64,000 bases of DNA from Streptomyces sp. (GTDB taxonomy: Bacteria; Actinomycetota; Actinomycetes; Streptomycetales; Streptomycetaceae), in the NCBI RefSeq assembly GCF_019510245.1, contig NZ_JAEKKT010000168.1, positions 16,712-80,711 of the forward strand. Reading direction: 5' to 3'. Within the stretch, counting starts at the first letter, position 1. Each line of letters opens with the position of its first letter. Under the pieces are notes generated by a model. The model did not search any database. It saw only the letters and a list, made by a program, of their open reading frames with translations, and was not told the origin of the DNA. Position numbers and translations under genes: made by a program. This document shows, piece by piece, positions 49,628 through 58,578 of the stretch.

Positions 49628-50512
49628 CTATGTCCAGGTCAGCTCGCCAGTGGTGGGGACGAGGGACTCAAGCCTGCTGAAGACGTCCTCGGGCCCGTCG
49701 ATGACGGTGGTGTTGGGTCTGCCCGCGTACTCCCTGGCCCACTCATGGGTCAGCAGAGAGCGCATCAGGAAGACCCGGCGCCCGTGCTCCAGTGCGAGCC
49801 GAGCCTGCATGCGTGCGCCACTGCGGTAGGCGGCCTCGACGACGACGGTGGCGAGGCTGTACCCGCTCATCACGGCGTTGCGCATGGGAAAGGACGTTTT
49901 CGACGGCGGAGCGTCCGGCCAGAACTGCGAGATCAGCAGCCCACGCTCGGCGATCTCCCCCTGAAGCCGCGCGTTCTGCGCGGGGTAGACCCGGCGCAGC
50001 CCCGTGCCGATCACACCGACGGTACGTCCGCCGACGGCGAGGGCGGCACCGTGTGCGGCGGTGTCGATGCCGGCGGCCAGGCCGCTGACAACGGTGACAC
50101 CCCGTTCGGCGAGACCGCCCGCGATGGCTCGGGCGTGAGCAATCCCGTCAGGGCTGGGGGTGCGGGTGCCCACCACGGCGACCCGCAGATCGTGCTCGAT
50201 GTGTTCGCCCCGCAGGAACAGGAACGGAGGTCGTTGGTGGACCAGCCGCAGGTAGAGCGGATAATCCGGGTCGAGGATGGTCACGAACCGCATCCCCTCC
50301 CGTTCCCAGGAGGCGACCTCCGCGGCAATGTCGTCCAGGTCCACCGCCGGACCAGCATCGAAGAGCGCGGCCTGTCCGAATGCATCGAGTGACTCCTCCA
50401 GGACGTCCCGTGCACTGCCGACGGTCTCGATCTGGTCGGTGAGCTCGGGCCAGGAACGATCTCCGCGCCGCAGCAGTGCGACGACGGCTGCCCGCTCCAG
50501 GTCCTGGTCCAT
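49628..50512 (-). CDS. DprA/Smf-like SLOG-domain protein (ShosA-like candidate)
   Basis: The protein has 294 residues. A helical N-terminal part (1-90) precedes the Rossmann-like domain with LRVAVVGTRTPSPDGIAHARAIAGGLAERGVTVVSGLAAGIDTAAHGAAL, GVIGTGLRRVYPAQN and PLR-type loops ending MSGYSLATVVVEAAYRSGARMQARLALEHGRRVF. The C-terminal winged helix of housekeeping DprA is missing. It is paired with a phosphoribosyltransferase rather than with topA or rnhB, so it is a paralogue. An antitoxin role is inferred from ShosTA. ATG 50512 begins the homology. Confidence 0.87.
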   Translation of the reverse strand: MDQDLERAAVVALLRRGDRSWPELTDQIETVGSARDVLEESLDAFGQAALFDAGPAVDLDDIAAEVASWEREGMRFVTILDPDYPLYLRLVHQRPPFLFLRGEHIEHDLRVAVVGTRTPSPDGIAHARAIAGGLAERGVTVVSGLAAGIDTAAHGAALAVGGRTVGVIGTGLRRVYPAQNARLQGEIAERGLLISQFWPDAPPSKTSFPMRNAVMSGYSLATVVVEAAYRSGARMQARLALEHGRRVFLMRSLLTHEWAREYAGRPNTTVIDGPEDVFSRLESLVPTTGELTWT

Positions 50513-50598
50513 GGCGCAAGTATAGGAATGCCGTCCGACGGGAGGAGTGGCCGAGAACGAACGAACCGAGGCCGTAGCGGTCATCTTCCGGACCACGT

Positions 50599-51506
50599 TC
50601 AGGCCGCGCAGCCGACGGCCGCCACGGCCGGGCGGTCATGTCGGCAGTCGCGGCAGCGGCCGGGCTCCGGGGCACGGAAGGCACGTTCGCAGCCGTCACA
50701 GGTCTGGAAGGGATGGGGACCGCGGCGACTCGTGCCGAGGTCCGCCGCTACGACGCGCGGGGCGGGCATCGCCGGCAAAGGCGCGGGCAGCAGTTCACGC
50801 AGGCGGTGACGGCGGGGGCGAGCCGGTTCAGGTCCCGTGCGGAGAGCGTGAGGCGGTCGTCGGTACGGCGCAGAGCCGCGAGGAGGGCGACAGCCTTCTC
50901 ATGGCGTGAGTCGAGGCGGGTCTCCGCGGCGGGCGGAACTTGCACGGCGGGCCGGTCGGGCGCCTGGGGGCGTTGCTCGGACACCGCGGGCGGCTCGGGC
51001 TCAGCGCGGACAGACGTGGCCCGTGCCTCGTGGGTCACCGGCCCGGCGCCGCCTCGGTCGTCCTCCTGAGGTGGCTGCCGGTCGTTCGCCGAGGGGCGGG
51101 CCGCCGCATCCCCTCGCGTCCGGCCTCGCGCCGCGCCCGCCCCGCCGGGGGTGTGGTGGACGTACGTCCGGGTGAACAACCGCCCCGCGTCGGTACGCTC
51201 CCGGACCCGCTCCAGGTAGCCGTGCGCCTCCAACTCCCGCAGGGCGAAGGCAATCCGGTCCCGCCCCTCGGGAAAACGGTCGGCGAGACTGCGGATGTCG
51301 ACCGGGGCCCCTTCCGGCAGCGACAGGATGTGAGTGCCCAGTCCGATCGCGATCAGCGAGAGTCCGCGGTGCTGGGCGAGGTGGTTGCCCACGACGACGT
51401 ACTGCCCCGACTGGTACGTGCGTACGTGGGTGACACCGGAGTGGGTGGTCGTCCGCCGAACGTCCTGATTCGGGCGCGGCGCAGGGATAGGCTTCTTCTC
51501 AGCCAT
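50599..51506 (-). pseudogene. Frameshifted helix-turn-helix protein gene
   Basis: From ATG 51506 the frame encodes MAEKKPIPAPRPNQDVRRTT, then a helix-turn-helix (LSLIAIGLGTHILSLPEGAPVDIRSLADRFPEGRDRIAFALRELEAHGYLERVRER) and LLAALRRTDDRLTLSARDLNRLAPAVTA, where it runs off into Cys/Arg-rich nonsense to a stop at 50748. In the +1 frame the DNA continues sensibly as LRELLPAPLPAMPAPR and later PFQTCDGCERAFRAPEPGRCRDC, a zinc-ribbon end, stopping at 50599. Between the two parts, residues expected in the family seem deleted. A truncated 252-residue protein could still be made. Confidence 0.72.
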
Positions 51507-51822
51507 GGGGAAGGTCCGATCTTCCTCGTTGGTCAGGCCCTCGCACTGGGATTGGCGTCCCGGCGGGGGCCGAAGCATGTATGAGCTTGTGGAGTTGCGG
51601 ATGTTGCCTGCGGCGAGACTGCCCGCCCGACCCGCCCACGCGCCAGCCACACCGGCCGGATTCACCCGCTCGTGTGATGAAGGCGAGGTTTGGTTGGTTG
51701 GTGGGTTTTTTCCCGGGTTCTTTGGTCTCTTACCGCCCGCAGCCCCGGCACCTGCCTCACCGCGTCCCGCTTTTCCGGGCCCCAGCGGGGGGCGCATGCT
51801 GATGGCAGTCCCAGCAGACCGC
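51507..51822. other. Intergenic region of the accessory island, no gene
   Basis: This gap is upstream of the helix-turn-helix pseudogene. It contains a low-GC patch at about 51688-51735 (repeated GGTTGG, then a T-run and CCCGGG). No protein is recognisable on either strand. The low-GC patch is the likely promoter or a recombination scar. Confidence 0.4.
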
Positions 51823-52323
51823 TTAGCTCCAGCCGTTCAGTGAAACCTGGTGGCCACCTCGGAGATAGTGATGAAGGGCGCTGGCGGTGGTGTCCACGAA
51901 CTCCTCTGGAATTGCGCCAGTCTCGACCCAGCAGACCTGGGCGTGCTTGCGCGGCTCACGGTTCTCGGGTTCGCCGCTCCATTCGTGGGCCGCGAAGACG
52001 ACGGTGAGGAAGCCGTTGGGGGCCTCCACACCCCAGGCGCCGTGGATGATGTGGGCGACCTTAAGGGACTGCGGCTTCACGGTCAGACCGGTCTCTTCGT
52101 ACAGCTCGCGTACTGCGGTTTCGGTGATGGGCTCCCCGGGTTCGCTCTTGCCGACGGGGAGGTCCCACATGCCCTGGGCGAACTTGGCGTTCTGGCTGCG
52201 TTGGAGGAGGACGACGCGGTTGGTGGCCTTGTCGTGGACGATGACGGCGGCGACCAGCAGGGTCATGGATTCGAGGGCGGGCGGCAGGGCTTTGGGCTGG
52301 TCGTCGGTTGTCCGCTGAGCCAC
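51823..52323 (-). CDS. NUDIX hydrolase
   Basis: The protein has 166 residues. The Nudix box is complete: GKSEPGEPITETAVRELYEETGL, matching GX5EX7REUXEEXGU, so it should hydrolyse a nucleoside diphosphate derivative. ALHHYLRGG closes the fold. It lies just downstream of the broken regulator gene on the same strand, a pairing common in Streptomyces, where a NUDIX enzyme is next to a helix-turn-helix/TPR regulator. The substrate is unknown. Confidence 0.92.
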   Translation of the reverse strand: MAQRTTDDQPKALPPALESMTLLVAAVIVHDKATNRVVLLQRSQNAKFAQGMWDLPVGKSEPGEPITETAVRELYEETGLTVKPQSLKVAHIIHGAWGVEAPNGFLTVVFAAHEWSGEPENREPRKHAQVCWVETGAIPEEFVDTTASALHHYLRGGHQVSLNGWS

Positions 52324-52358
52324 GGCTGGTGTCCCTTCGTCGGCCGGTTGGTGGCAGC

Positions 52359-52999
52359 TTAGGCCAGTGCTTCGCGTGCGCGGCGGGCAAGTTCGGCGGC
52401 TCCGGGCACTTTGCGTCGCTGGTACATGGAGAGGGTGGAGCGGAGCGAGGTGATGGTCTTGCGGGTGCGGTCGGAGGTCATGCCCTCCATCAGAGTCAGG
52501 GCCTGCGCCCAGGCGGCGACGGCTTCGTCGGCGCGGGCCTGGGCAGCGAGGCTGTCGCCGAGGTCGGCGTAGGTGAGGGCATGGACGCGCTTGTAGCGGG
52601 CCAGTTCCGCCTCGGCCTGCTCACGAGCGGCCCGCTCGCGCTCCAGGCGGCCCTGCTTGCCGTCGTAGCGGGGCCGGGCCTCCTCCAACTTGCGCCGGTA
52701 GGCGTCGAGTTCGGTACGTCGGCCCTGGCGAGCGCGTTGATCCGGTCGACCTGCCGGGATCCCTGGACGGTGAGGCCGAGGAGCGTGACCAGGTGCCGGG
52801 TCATGACCTCGCCGAAAAGGCGGGCCTTCACCATGGCCGCGTGCGGATCGGTGTGGACGTACGACTCGGCGGAACACCCCAGCGTCACCAGTAAAGGCTC
52901 GTGCCTGAGCAGATGGCCGAAGTTGGAAGAGCCCGCGGCCAACCGTGCGACCTGCTCGTCGTCCCCTCCGGACGGACCGCCCGACGTCGCCGACACCAT
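52359..52999 (-). pseudogene. Broken hybrid gene: DUF4145-like start, TPR-regulator-like end
   Basis: From ATG 52999 (GGGGGAGA upstream) the frame reads SSNFGHLLRHEPLLVTLGCSAESYVHTDPHAAMVKARLFGEVMTRHLVTLLGL, a DUF4145-like segment as found at the start of type I restriction subunits, up to VDRINALARA near 52730. The continuation in that frame is nonsense. In the neighbouring frame the DNA reads GRRTELDAYRRKLEEARPRYDGKQGRLERERAAREQAEAELARYKRVHALTYADLGDSLAAQARADEAVAAW to ARRAREALA, the C-terminal part of a TPR-type regulator. The two halves look joined by deletion out of frame near 52715-52735. Confidence 0.7.
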
Positions 53000-53188
53000 T
53001 CCGTCTCCCCCTGGTCCTGTTGGTCATCCACGTACGCAAAGCCTTGCAGGATCACACGAACAAGACGACTTGGCAAGGGTTTTGGCACGACGCCCATCCT
53101 CTGGGGCCGGTTTACGCAGGTCGTGGCTCCGAAACGAAGAGGGCGGAGCATCCGCACATCGGACGCCCCGCCCTAACTCACCTCAGCC

Positions 53189-54895
53189 TCACGTGGTGGT
53201 ACGCCTCCTGCGCGCCCCCGGCCGCCGCTCACTCGGCCGAGTCACCGGATCCCCGGCCTCCAGCGCGCTCGCGCGCCTGCGCAGGCCGAACTCCGCCAGC
53301 GCCTCCGCCAGCTTCGCGGCCGACGGCTCCGGAGCCATCACGTCCACCCGCAGCCCGTGCTCCTCGGCCGTCTTGGCCGTGGCGGGCCCGATGCAGGCGA
53401 TCACCGTCACGTTGTGCGGCTTCCCGGCGATACCCACCAGGTTCCGCACGGTGGACGACGACGTGAAGAGCACCGCGTCGAAACCGCCGCCCTTGATCGC
53501 CTCCCGGGTGTCGGCCGGCGGCGGCGACGCCCGCACCGTCCGGTAGGCGGTCACGTCGTCCACCTCCCAGCCCAGCTCGATGAGCCCGGCGACCAGCGTC
53601 TCGGTGGCGATGTCGGCCCGCGGCAGGAAGACGCGGTCGATCGGGTCGAAGACCGGGTCGTAGGGCGGCCAGTCCTCCAGGAGCCCGGCGGCCGACTGCT
53701 CACCGCTCGGCACCAGGTCCGGCTTCACGCCGAAGGCGACCAGCGCCTTCGCGGTCTGCTCGCCCACCGCCGCGACCTTGATGCCCGCGAAGGCCCGGGC
53801 GTCGAGCCCGTACTCCTCGAACTTCTCCCGGACCGCCTTCACCGCGTTGACCGACGTGAACGCGATCCACTCGTAGCGCCCGGTGACAAGCCCCTTCACG
53901 GCCCGCTCCATCTGCTGGGGCGTGCGCGGCGGCTCGACGGCGATCGTCGGCACCTCGTGCGGCACGGCCCCGTAGGACCGCAGCTGGTCGGAGAGGGACG
54001 CCGCCTGCTCCTTCGTCCGCGGCACGAGCACCTTCCAGCCGAACAGCGGCTTGGACTCGAACCACGACAACTGGTCGCGCTGGGCGGCGGCGGACCGCTC
54101 ACCGACCACGGCTATCACCGGCCGGCCGCCCTCCGGCGAGGGCAGCACCTTCGCCTGCTTCAGCGTCTGCGCGATGGTGCCGAGCGTGGCGGTCCAGGTG
54201 CGCTGCCGGGTCGTCGTACCGGCGACGGTGACCGTCAGCGGGGTGTCCGGCTTGCGGCCGGCGGCGACCAGCTCCGCGGCGGCCGCGGCCACCGAGTCGA
54301 GGGTCGTCGACACGACCACCGTGCCGTCCGAGGCACCGACCTCGGTCCAGCACCGGTCCGAGGCGGTACGGGCGTCCACGAAGCGGACGTCCGCGCCCTG
54401 CGCGTCCCGCAGCGGCACACCGGCGTACGCCGGCACCCCGACCGCGGCCGCCACACCCGGCACGACCTCGAAGGGCACACCCGCGGCGACACAGGCGAGC
54501 ATTTCCTCGGTCGCGTACGTATCAAGTCCCGGGTCCCCGGACACCGCACGGACGACCCGCCTGCCACCCCGCGCGGCCTCCATGACAAGATGAGCCGCAT
54601 CCCGCACGGGCGGGAGGGAAGCGGTTGTTGACGCGCCGTCAACAACCGTGAGTTGAGGCGTGCCCGTGCCCGAATACGGGTCCGACGACGGGTCCGGATT
54701 CGTGGTCACGACGGAGACGCCCTGCCTGGCGTGGGTTCTGATCACGTCGAGCACGTCGTGCTCGGCGACCAGGACGTCCGCGCTGGACAGTGCCTCCACG
54801 GCACGCAAGGTCAGCAGTCCCGGATCCCCGGGTCCGGCACCCAGGAAGGTGACGTGCCCGTGATCGAGGCCGGCGGGAAGGTTGGTGGGGCTCAC
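53189..54895 (-). CDS. hemD: Fused uroporphyrinogen-III methyltransferase / uroporphyrinogen-III synthase
   Basis: The protein has 568 residues. The N-terminal half (about 10-270) is a CobA-type methylase: VTFLGAGPGDPGLLTLRAVEAL, then VVRAVSGDPGLDTYATEEMLA and EVVPGVAAAVGVPAYAGVPL. The C-terminal half (about 290-555) is uroporphyrinogen-III synthase, with PHEVPTIAVEPPRTPQQMERAVKGLVTGRYEWIAFTSVNAVKAV and DAVLFTSSSTVRNLVG. It closes the ring of hydroxymethylbilane and may divert product to sirohaem or B12. GTG 54895 overlaps the hemC stop (GTGA). The methylase half lacks some usual catalytic-site length, so its activity should not be assumed. Confidence 0.9.
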   Translation of the reverse strand: MSPTNLPAGLDHGHVTFLGAGPGDPGLLTLRAVEALSSADVLVAEHDVLDVIRTHARQGVSVVTTNPDPSSDPYSGTGTPQLTVVDGASTTASLPPVRDAAHLVMEAARGGRRVVRAVSGDPGLDTYATEEMLACVAAGVPFEVVPGVAAAVGVPAYAGVPLRDAQGADVRFVDARTASDRCWTEVGASDGTVVVSTTLDSVAAAAAELVAAGRKPDTPLTVTVAGTTTRQRTWTATLGTIAQTLKQAKVLPSPEGGRPVIAVVGERSAAAQRDQLSWFESKPLFGWKVLVPRTKEQAASLSDQLRSYGAVPHEVPTIAVEPPRTPQQMERAVKGLVTGRYEWIAFTSVNAVKAVREKFEEYGLDARAFAGIKVAAVGEQTAKALVAFGVKPDLVPSGEQSAAGLLEDWPPYDPVFDPIDRVFLPRADIATETLVAGLIELGWEVDDVTAYRTVRASPPPADTREAIKGGGFDAVLFTSSSTVRNLVGIAGKPHNVTVIACIGPATAKTAEEHGLRVDVMAPEPSAAKLAEALAEFGLRRRASALEAGDPVTRPSERRPGARRRRTTT

Positions 54896-55851
54896 TGTGC
54901 TCGCTCCCCCATCAGACCGGCCGCACCCTGGGCAAGCATCTCGGTGGCGAGTTCGCGACCGAGCGCCGTCGCCTGGTCGTATGTCTCGGGCACGGGACCG
55001 GTGGTGGACATCTGCACCGTCCGGGTGCCGTCGGTCGTGCCGACGACTGCCCGCAGGCGCATTTCCTTGACAATCTGCCCGTCGGCCAGCAGGTCGGCAA
55101 GCGCGCCCACAGGGGCGGAGCAGCCGGCCTCCAGGGCGGCGAGCAGTGACCGCTCGGCGGTCACGGCGACCCGGGTGAACGGGTCGTCGAGTTCCCCGAG
55201 CGTGGCGATCAGCGACGCGTTGTCCGCGACGCACTCGACCGCCAGTGCCCCCTGGCCGGGGGCGGGCAGAACCGTATCGACCGACAGGAAGTCGGTCACC
55301 TCGTCGATGCGGCCGATACGGCTCAGGCCGGCCGCCGCCAGCACCACGGCATCGAGCTCGCCGTCGTGTATGTATCCGATCCGGGTGTCGACGTTCCCCC
55401 GGATCGGCACGGTCTCGATGTCCAGGCCGTGCGAGCGCGCGTACGCGTTCAGCTGCGCCGCCCGGCGCGGCGAACCGGTGCCGATGCGCGCCCCGCGGGG
55501 CAGGTCGGTGAACTTCAGCGCGTCCCGGGCGACGATCACGTCCCGCGGGTCCTCGCGCACCGGTACGGCGGCCAGCACCAGCTCTTCGGGCTGGGTGGTC
55601 GGGAGGTCCTTCAGCGAGTGAACCGCGAAGTCGACCTCGCCGCGCAGCAGCGCGTCCCGCAGGGCGGTCACGAAGACGCCCGTGCCGCCGATCTGCGCGA
55701 GGTGCTCGCGGGAGGTGTCGCCGTAGGTGGTGACCTCGACCAGCTCGACGGGCCGTCCGGTCACCCGGCTCACGGCTTCCGCCACCTGTCCGGACTGGGC
55801 CATGGCGAGTCTGGATCGCCTGGTCCCCAGTCGCAGTGGAATGTCACTCAT
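54892..55851 (-). CDS. hemC: Porphobilinogen deaminase (hydroxymethylbilane synthase)
   Basis: The protein has 319 residues. It joins four porphobilinogens to hydroxymethylbilane. Signature parts are LRLGTRRSRLAMAQSG, FAVHSLKDLPT with the catalytic Asp region, RIGTGSPRRAAQL, RGNVDTRIG and Cys244 in ALEAGCSAPVGAL, which holds the dipyrromethane cofactor. ATG 55851 overlaps the hemA stop (ATGA). It is third gene of the rex operon. Confidence 0.96.
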   Translation of the reverse strand: MSDIPLRLGTRRSRLAMAQSGQVAEAVSRVTGRPVELVEVTTYGDTSREHLAQIGGTGVFVTALRDALLRGEVDFAVHSLKDLPTTQPEELVLAAVPVREDPRDVIVARDALKFTDLPRGARIGTGSPRRAAQLNAYARSHGLDIETVPIRGNVDTRIGYIHDGELDAVVLAAAGLSRIGRIDEVTDFLSVDTVLPAPGQGALAVECVADNASLIATLGELDDPFTRVAVTAERSLLAALEAGCSAPVGALADLLADGQIVKEMRLRAVVGTTDGTRTVQMSTTGPVPETYDQATALGRELATEMLAQGAAGLMGERAQ

Positions 55852-57545
55852 GCCGGTCGGTCCTTCTTGTCTGTGCTGTCCACGGCCCGGGAGACGGCGG
55901 CCACCGTCTCGGGATCGAGGTCGAACAGGGTCCGCAGCGCGTCCGCGTACCCGGCGCCGCCGGGCTCGGCCGCGAGCTGCTTGACCCGTACGGTCGGCGC
56001 GTGCAGCAGCTTGTCGACGACCCGGTGCACGGCCTGCCGGATCTCGCCGCGCTGGCGTTCGTCCAGGTCGGGAAGGCGCCCGTCGAGCCGCGCGATCTCG
56101 CCCGCGACGACGTCGGCGGCCATCGTCCGCAGGGCTACCACGGTAGGCGTGATGTGCGCCGCCCGCTGGGCCGCGCCGAAGGCGGCGACCTCGTCCGAAA
56201 CGATCCGCCGCACCTGGTCCACGTCGGCCGCCATCGGCGCGTCCGCGGACGCCTCCGCCAGCGACTCGATGTCCACCAGCCGCACCCCGGCCAGCCGGTG
56301 CACGGCCGCGTCGATGTCGCGGGGCATGGCGAGGTCGAGGAGGAACAGCGCGGGAGCGGGCCGGTCGAACCCGGCGACCGGCTCCGGCCTGCGCCGCTCC
56401 GGGATCCTGCCGACCCGGGCGGCGGCCGCGGCGAGCGCTCCGATCAGCTCGGCCTCGGCCTCCGGCGTACGGCGGGCCGCGTCGCGTCGGTCGACGGTCC
56501 CGTTGTCCACCCAGGCCGCGTGCTGCTCCAGCTCCGCGGCGGCCATCCCGGCGACGGCGGCCTCCCCCATGACGGAGAAACCGCTCTGCTCGGCGGCGAG
56601 GTCGAGCGGGCAGTTCTCGTCGGTACCGAGCCCGCTCCCGGGGGCGGCGGCCGGCGTCTGCTTCGCCGTCGCGGGTATGTCGATCTCGGTGACCGGCTCA
56701 CCCGTACGTCCCTCGACCGCAGCCGCGACCGCGTCAGCGGTCAGCACCAGTCCGGTCGCGCCCGTGCAGGAGACGGCCACGTCGGCACGTGTCAGCTCGC
56801 CCGGCACCGCGTCCATCGGTACCGCGCGGGCCGTCACGTGCGTGTCGTCGCCCTCGTTGAGGATCTGCGCGAGCCGCTCGGCCCGGTCGAGCGTCCGGTT
56901 GGCCACGACGATCTCCGCGACCCCCGCCCGCGCCAGCGTCGCGGCGGCCAGCGAGGACATCGATCCGGCGCCGATGACCAGCGCCTTCTTGCCCCGGGCC
57001 CAGGTCTCGACGTCGCCGCCGGCGGCCAGCTGCTCCAGCCCGAAGGTGACCAGGGACTGTCCGGCCCGGTCGATCCCGGTCTCGGAGTGGGCGCGCTTGC
57101 CGACCCGGAGCCCCTGCTGGAACAGGTCGTTCATCAGCCGCCCGGCGCTGTGCAGCTCCTGCGCGCGGGCCAGCGAGTCCTTGATCTGCCCGAGGATCTG
57201 TCCCTCGCCGACCACCATCGAGTCGAGCCCGCAGGCCACCGAGAACAGGTGGTGGACGGCGCGGTCCTCGTAGTGCACGTAGAGATAGGGGGTGAGCTCG
57301 TCCAGCCCGACCCCGCTGTGCTGGGCGAGCAGCGTGGACAGCTCGGCGACCCCGGCGTGGAACTTGTCCACGTCGGCGTAGAGCTCGATGCGGTTGCAGG
57401 TGGCGAGGACCGCGGCCTCGGTGGCCGGTTCGGCGGCGACCGTGTCCTGGACCAGCTTCACCTGGGCGTCCGCGCCGAGCGCGGCCCGCTCCAGGACGCT
57501 GACTGGGGCGCTGCGGTGGCTCAGCCCGACGACGAGGAGACTCAT
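55848..57545 (-). CDS. hemA: Glutamyl-tRNA reductase
   Basis: The protein has 565 residues, long for the family owing to an insert of about 120 residues at 290-410 (Ala/Gly/Asp-rich), as in other Streptomyces. It reduces Glu-tRNA to glutamate semialdehyde, the first committed step of haem synthesis. Signatures are MSLLVVGLSHRSAPVSVLER, the catalytic Cys50 in VLATCNRIELY, VGEGQILGQIKDSL and the NADPH motif KKALVIGAGSMSSLAAATLA. ATG 57545 overlaps the rex stop (ATGA). Transcription should follow Rex control. Confidence 0.95.
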   Translation of the reverse strand: MSLLVVGLSHRSAPVSVLERAALGADAQVKLVQDTVAAEPATEAAVLATCNRIELYADVDKFHAGVAELSTLLAQHSGVGLDELTPYLYVHYEDRAVHHLFSVACGLDSMVVGEGQILGQIKDSLARAQELHSAGRLMNDLFQQGLRVGKRAHSETGIDRAGQSLVTFGLEQLAAGGDVETWARGKKALVIGAGSMSSLAAATLARAGVAEIVVANRTLDRAERLAQILNEGDDTHVTARAVPMDAVPGELTRADVAVSCTGATGLVLTADAVAAAVEGRTGEPVTEIDIPATAKQTPAAAPGSGLGTDENCPLDLAAEQSGFSVMGEAAVAGMAAAELEQHAAWVDNGTVDRRDAARRTPEAEAELIGALAAAAARVGRIPERRRPEPVAGFDRPAPALFLLDLAMPRDIDAAVHRLAGVRLVDIESLAEASADAPMAADVDQVRRIVSDEVAAFGAAQRAAHITPTVVALRTMAADVVAGEIARLDGRLPDLDERQRGEIRQAVHRVVDKLLHAPTVRVKQLAAEPGGAGYADALRTLFDLDPETVAAVSRAVDSTDKKDRPA

Positions 57546-58297
57546 GCCGGCATCACGGCGGGTACGTCCCCGTCGGGCCCCTGCTCGCCGGCGTCCTGGT
57601 GCGCGGTGACGGGCGCGGCCGCGCCCTCGTGCTCCTCGCCCGCCTTGCGCTGCTCGTGGAAGGCGAGGATCTGCAGCTCGATGGAGAGGTCGACCTTGCG
57701 TACGTCGACGCCGTCCGGGACGGACAGCACGGTCGGCGCGAAGTTCAGGATGGAGGTGACCCCGGCGGCCACCAGGCGGTCGCAGACCTGCTGGGCGACG
57801 CCCGGCGGGGTGGTGATCACGCCGATGGAGACGCCGTTGTCGGAGATGATCTTCTCGAGGTCGTCGCTGTGCTGCACGGCGATCCCGGCGACCTGCCGTC
57901 CGGTCATCGCCGGGTCGGCGTCGATGAGGGCGGCGACCCGGAAGCCCCTGGAGGCGAACCCGCCGTAGTTGGCGAGGGCGGCGCCCAGATTTCCGATACC
58001 GACGATCACAACCGGCCAGTCCTGGGTCAGGCCCAGCTCGCGGGAGATCTGGTAGACGAGATACTCGACGTCGTAGCCGACACCGCGCGTTCCGTACGAA
58101 CCCAGGTAGGAGAAGTCCTTGCGCAGCTTCGCGGAGTTGACCCCCGCGGCCGCGGCCAGCTCCTCCGAGGAGACCGTGGGGACCGAGCGCTCCGACAGTG
58201 CGGTCAGAGCGCGGAGGTACAGCGGAAGCCGGGCGACGGTGGCCTCGGGGATCCCTCGGCTGCGGGTCGCCGGTCGGTGAGTTCGGCCAGTTGCCAC
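57542..58297 (-). CDS. rex: Redox-sensing repressor Rex
   Basis: The protein has 251 residues. The winged helix (about 15-90) has ARLPLYLRALTALSERSVPTVSSEELAAAAGVNSAKLRKDFSYLGSYGTRGVGYDV. The Rossmann domain has VVIVGIGNLGAALANYGG and senses the NADH/NAD+ ratio. A C-terminal tail ends GPDGDVPAVMPA, as in S. coelicolor Rex. Start GTG 58297 has GGAG 4 nt upstream; the long upstream frame is not used. A near-consensus Rex operator lies 75 bp upstream, so the operon represses itself at low NADH. Confidence 0.96.
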   Translation of the reverse strand: MATGRTHRPATRSRGIPEATVARLPLYLRALTALSERSVPTVSSEELAAAAGVNSAKLRKDFSYLGSYGTRGVGYDVEYLVYQISRELGLTQDWPVVIVGIGNLGAALANYGGFASRGFRVAALIDADPAMTGRQVAGIAVQHSDDLEKIISDNGVSIGVITTPPGVAQQVCDRLVAAGVTSILNFAPTVLSVPDGVDVRKVDLSIELQILAFHEQRKAGEEHEGAAAPVTAHQDAGEQGPDGDVPAVMPA

Positions 58298-58371
58298 GGT
58301 GCTCCAACGGGTTGAGCGGGGCTGCGGACGGTCACACGTACCCAGACCGCCCCGTCGACAGCAGGCTATGT

Positions 58372-58393
58372 CTTTGTGAACGCGTGCACAAAG
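58372..58393. promoter_or_regulatory. Rex operator (ROP)
   Basis: TTGTGAACGCGTGCACAA lies inside a longer dyad with perfect 7-bp arms CTTTGTG and CACAAAG. It matches the Streptomyces ROP consensus TGTGAAC-N2/3-TTCACA with one changed base in the right half. It is 75 bp upstream of the rex start and controls rex-hemACD. Confidence 0.92.
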
Positions 58394-58578
58394 ATGGTGT
58401 CCGATTTGCCCGGCCAACGTGACCGGGGTCACGCGCCCCCGGCGCAGCCGTCCGGAACCGGCGCACAAGCACCCGCGCTCCCTCTCCGATGGGGGCAAAG
58501 CCGTACACACTCCTCACGAATCCCGCCCCCGAGACCAAGCCGCCGTCGATCCTAAGCGACTTTTCCAGCCGGTTTGGA

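Noticed and set aside
48866..50512. Housekeeping dprA-comF competence pair
   Set aside because: Not excluded, but the DprA-like protein lacks the usual C-terminal domain and sits in an island of broken genes, away from topA, rnhB or whiG where Streptomyces dprA normally lies.
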